From positions 1 to 22,911 of the IMG/VR virus record IMGVR_UViG_3300043773_000908: 22,911 bases of DNA; one strand, written 5' to 3'. Source of the stretch: a virus. Of this stretch, positions 21,507 to 22,911 are shown piece by piece; the stretch's first letter is position 1, and the number at the start of each line of letters is the position of its first letter. Under the pieces are notes generated by a model, which did no database searches, was not told the origin of the DNA, and saw nothing but the letters and a program-made list of their open reading frames with translations. Both the position numbers and the translations under genes were made by a program.

Positions 21507-22910
21507 TCAGTTCCAATCCTGTGCAATCAGTGATCGCCCGTTAGGCATCATTCCCCGGAGACGCTGCATCTCCCTAATCCTGTCAGCCGACGAGATGCCG
21601 ACACCGTAGCCGTCGCTCGTTGGCACTGCATCTCCCGGGCCCATCCCTCCGGGGCCCATTCCGCCCGGACCTAAAGGATCAGCACCCGGGGCTGCACCCC
21701 GTGCGGCGTTCTGGTTTACCCGGTGGCCAACGCTGTTCAGGCTGAAAAGGCCAGCACCAACAGCAGCAGCACCGATGCCGATTGCTGTCTTGGTCGGAAA
21801 CTTGCCTTGCTTGGCTGCCTTGTCAGCCTCTTGCTTCTGTCTCTTGGCCACAGACTTCGGGTCATTGTCTGGGTTTTGGCTGTCGGGTGTGGTCGCTGAC
21901 TCTTGGTCTGGCCGTACAGACTCTGCGTCTCGGGGTGCCTCTGCCTCGTCCACCTTGGCGGCTGCCTCTGCCTCGGGGTTGTCGTATCCATCTCGACCCG
22001 TGCCAATAGAATCGACGGCGTCGGCCTGATCCATGGGCGTAGGGTGGGCACTGTCGAGCGGGTCAATGGCGTCGTCCATGCCCAACTGAGAAGGTGCGTC
22101 TGCCTGAGTCACCGGAGCCGGTGCAGCAGCGGCGGCACTGTCCTCCGATTCAGCGAGTAGCCGTGCGGCCTCTGCCTTTTCCTCAGGGGTCATGACATCC
22201 ATAGCAGACTTGGGTGCCGGGTCTGGCCTGCCCTCGATGACAGGGGCGTCACTCTCGGCCTTCACCTCGGTCGGCGGCGTCACGGGCTGGGTATCAGCCG
22301 GGTTGGTGTCCGTCTTGACCGGGGCCTTGTCCTTAGGGCCCTTGACCTTGCCGGACAAAGGGCTCTTCCTCCGGGACTGAATCCCGGTCAGTTGGTCGGC
22401 ACTGTGGGCCTTGCGAAGTTCGGACTTGAGTGCCGCCAGTTTCTCTTCCATCGGGGCAATGCTGGCCTCATGCTCGGCGTACATGGGCTTGAGTTGGTCC
22501 CGAATCTCCTTGGCCCTAGCCGGAGTGAGACCCTCGGCCTGAAGTTCGGCCTCCAGTTTGGCGACCGCCTCGGGCTGGTTGTTGATCGAGTTCTCGATCT
22601 CGTCAATCTGCTTGAGGATTTCGGAAGTCCGGCCAGCACCCTTAATGTCTGGGAAGTATTCCGACAGTTGGTCAACCCGCTGCGACCGAGAGTCCAAGTC
22701 GCTCTGCTGGACCATTGGGTAGCGGCGGTTGAAGTCGGAGTAAACGTCCTCAAACGTGGAGCCAGTAGGCTTGCCGTTTTCGTCATAGGTCCCATACAGC
22801 CTCTGGTGCTGCTCGCCCGCATCCAGTTCGTTCCATGTGCGACCGGGCTCCTCCCCGGTGTACTCGGGGCGTGGCGGCCTTGGGTCCCGGGCAGTGAACG
22901 TGCCGTCGCC
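21507..22910 (-). CDS. Large acidic Ala/Pro-rich protein, 5' end cut by window edge
   Basis: The frame is open to the last base (65 extra codons before the first internal ATG at 22715, including a plausible coding stretch TFEDVYSDFNRRYP), so the real start is outside. After a coiled-coil-like part (about 30-110 from the 22715 Met; EILKQIDEIENSI, AKLEAELQAEGL) comes a long acidic Ala/Pro/Asp/Glu-rich, disordered middle. A Gly/Ala hydrophobic segment near 318-338 (TAIGIGAAAVGAGLFSL) may be a membrane or fusion-like helix, followed by a Gly/Met/Pro repeat (GPGGMGPGGMGPG). Such features fit a virion protein that reaches the membrane on entry (inference). No family recognised. Confidence 0.65.
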   Translation of the reverse strand, partial: GDGTFTARDPRPPRPEYTGEEPGRTWNELDAGEQHQRLYGTYDENGKPTGSTFEDVYSDFNRRYPMVQQSDLDSRSQRVDQLSEYFPDIKGAGRTSEILKQIDEIENSINNQPEAVAKLEAELQAEGLTPARAKEIRDQLKPMYAEHEASIAPMEEKLAALKSELRKAHSADQLTGIQSRRKSPLSGKVKGPKDKAPVKTDTNPADTQPVTPPTEVKAESDAPVIEGRPDPAPKSAMDVMTPEEKAEAARLLAESEDSAAAAAPAPVTQADAPSQLGMDDAIDPLDSAHPTPMDQADAVDSIGTGRDGYDNPEAEAAAKVDEAEAPRDAESVRPDQESATTPDSQNPDNDPKSVAKRQKQEADKAAKQGKFPTKTAIGIGAAAVGAGLFSLNSVGHRVNQNAARGAAPGADPLGPGGMGPGGMGPGDAVPTSDGYGVGISSADRIREMQRLRGMMPNGRSLIAQDWN

Positions 22911-22911
22911 G

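Noticed and set aside
1-22911. CRISPR array, insertion sequence or rRNA
   Set aside because: No regularly spaced repeats, transposase gene or rRNA-like sequence was seen on either strand.

Overview
The window looks like part of the genome of a temperate tailed phage (or a prophage) of a moderately GC-rich bacterium. The evidence is: densely packed genes with 1-20 nt stop/start overlaps; a tyrosine integrase beside a block that reads as the 3' half of a tRNA gene; a recombination module (ERF annealing protein, PD-(D/E)XK exonuclease, SF2 helicase, resolvase-like nuclease); a phage-type sigma factor; and three very large glycine/glutamine/alanine-rich virion-type proteins. The host cannot be fixed from the sequence. 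A CsrA homologue and the general protein style would fit a planctomycete-like host, but that is only a guess.

Layout. (1) Positions 1-5966, plus strand: a tight operon of mostly small unknown genes. It starts inside a VWA-domain (MIDAS) gene cut by the left edge, followed by an HNH-type protein, an unrecognised 476-residue protein, a small membrane protein and several tiny DNA-binding-like proteins. A near-perfect intrinsic terminator lies at 3597-3633. After it come an AbrB-like protein, a LexA N-terminal-domain-only protein, three small unknowns and a serine recombinase. (2) Positions 5857-14584, minus strand (read from right to left): exonuclease, ERF annealing protein, two overlapping small genes, CsrA, helicase and PD-(D/E)XK nuclease; then a 460-bp non-coding, hairpin-rich gap; a zinc-ribbon protein; a predicted lipoprotein metallopeptidase; a second gap; a zinc ribbon, an HNH nuclease, a resolvase-like nuclease, a DUF5664-like dATP/dGTP diphosphohydrolase-like domain, three small proteins and a sigma factor. 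(3) Positions 14419-15401: the putative attP and the plus-strand integrase. (4) Positions 15398-22911, minus strand: three overlapping virion or ejection-type genes; the most upstream is cut by the right edge.

Working picture. The minus-strand block 2 is a replication, recombination and regulation module. Two copies of a 32-bp element (8583-8614 and 10137-10168) sit exactly at gene ends, ahead of the only two sizeable gaps in it, and probably mark internal promoters or operators, possibly served by the phage sigma factor. The most interesting arrangement is at 14434-14584. The tRNA-like attachment core lies inside the open reading frame of the exonuclease, between every canonical start codon and the conserved part of the protein, so integration should cut the gene from its start and exchange its 5' end. 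Integrase and exonuclease could even share one CCATGG as divergent start codons.
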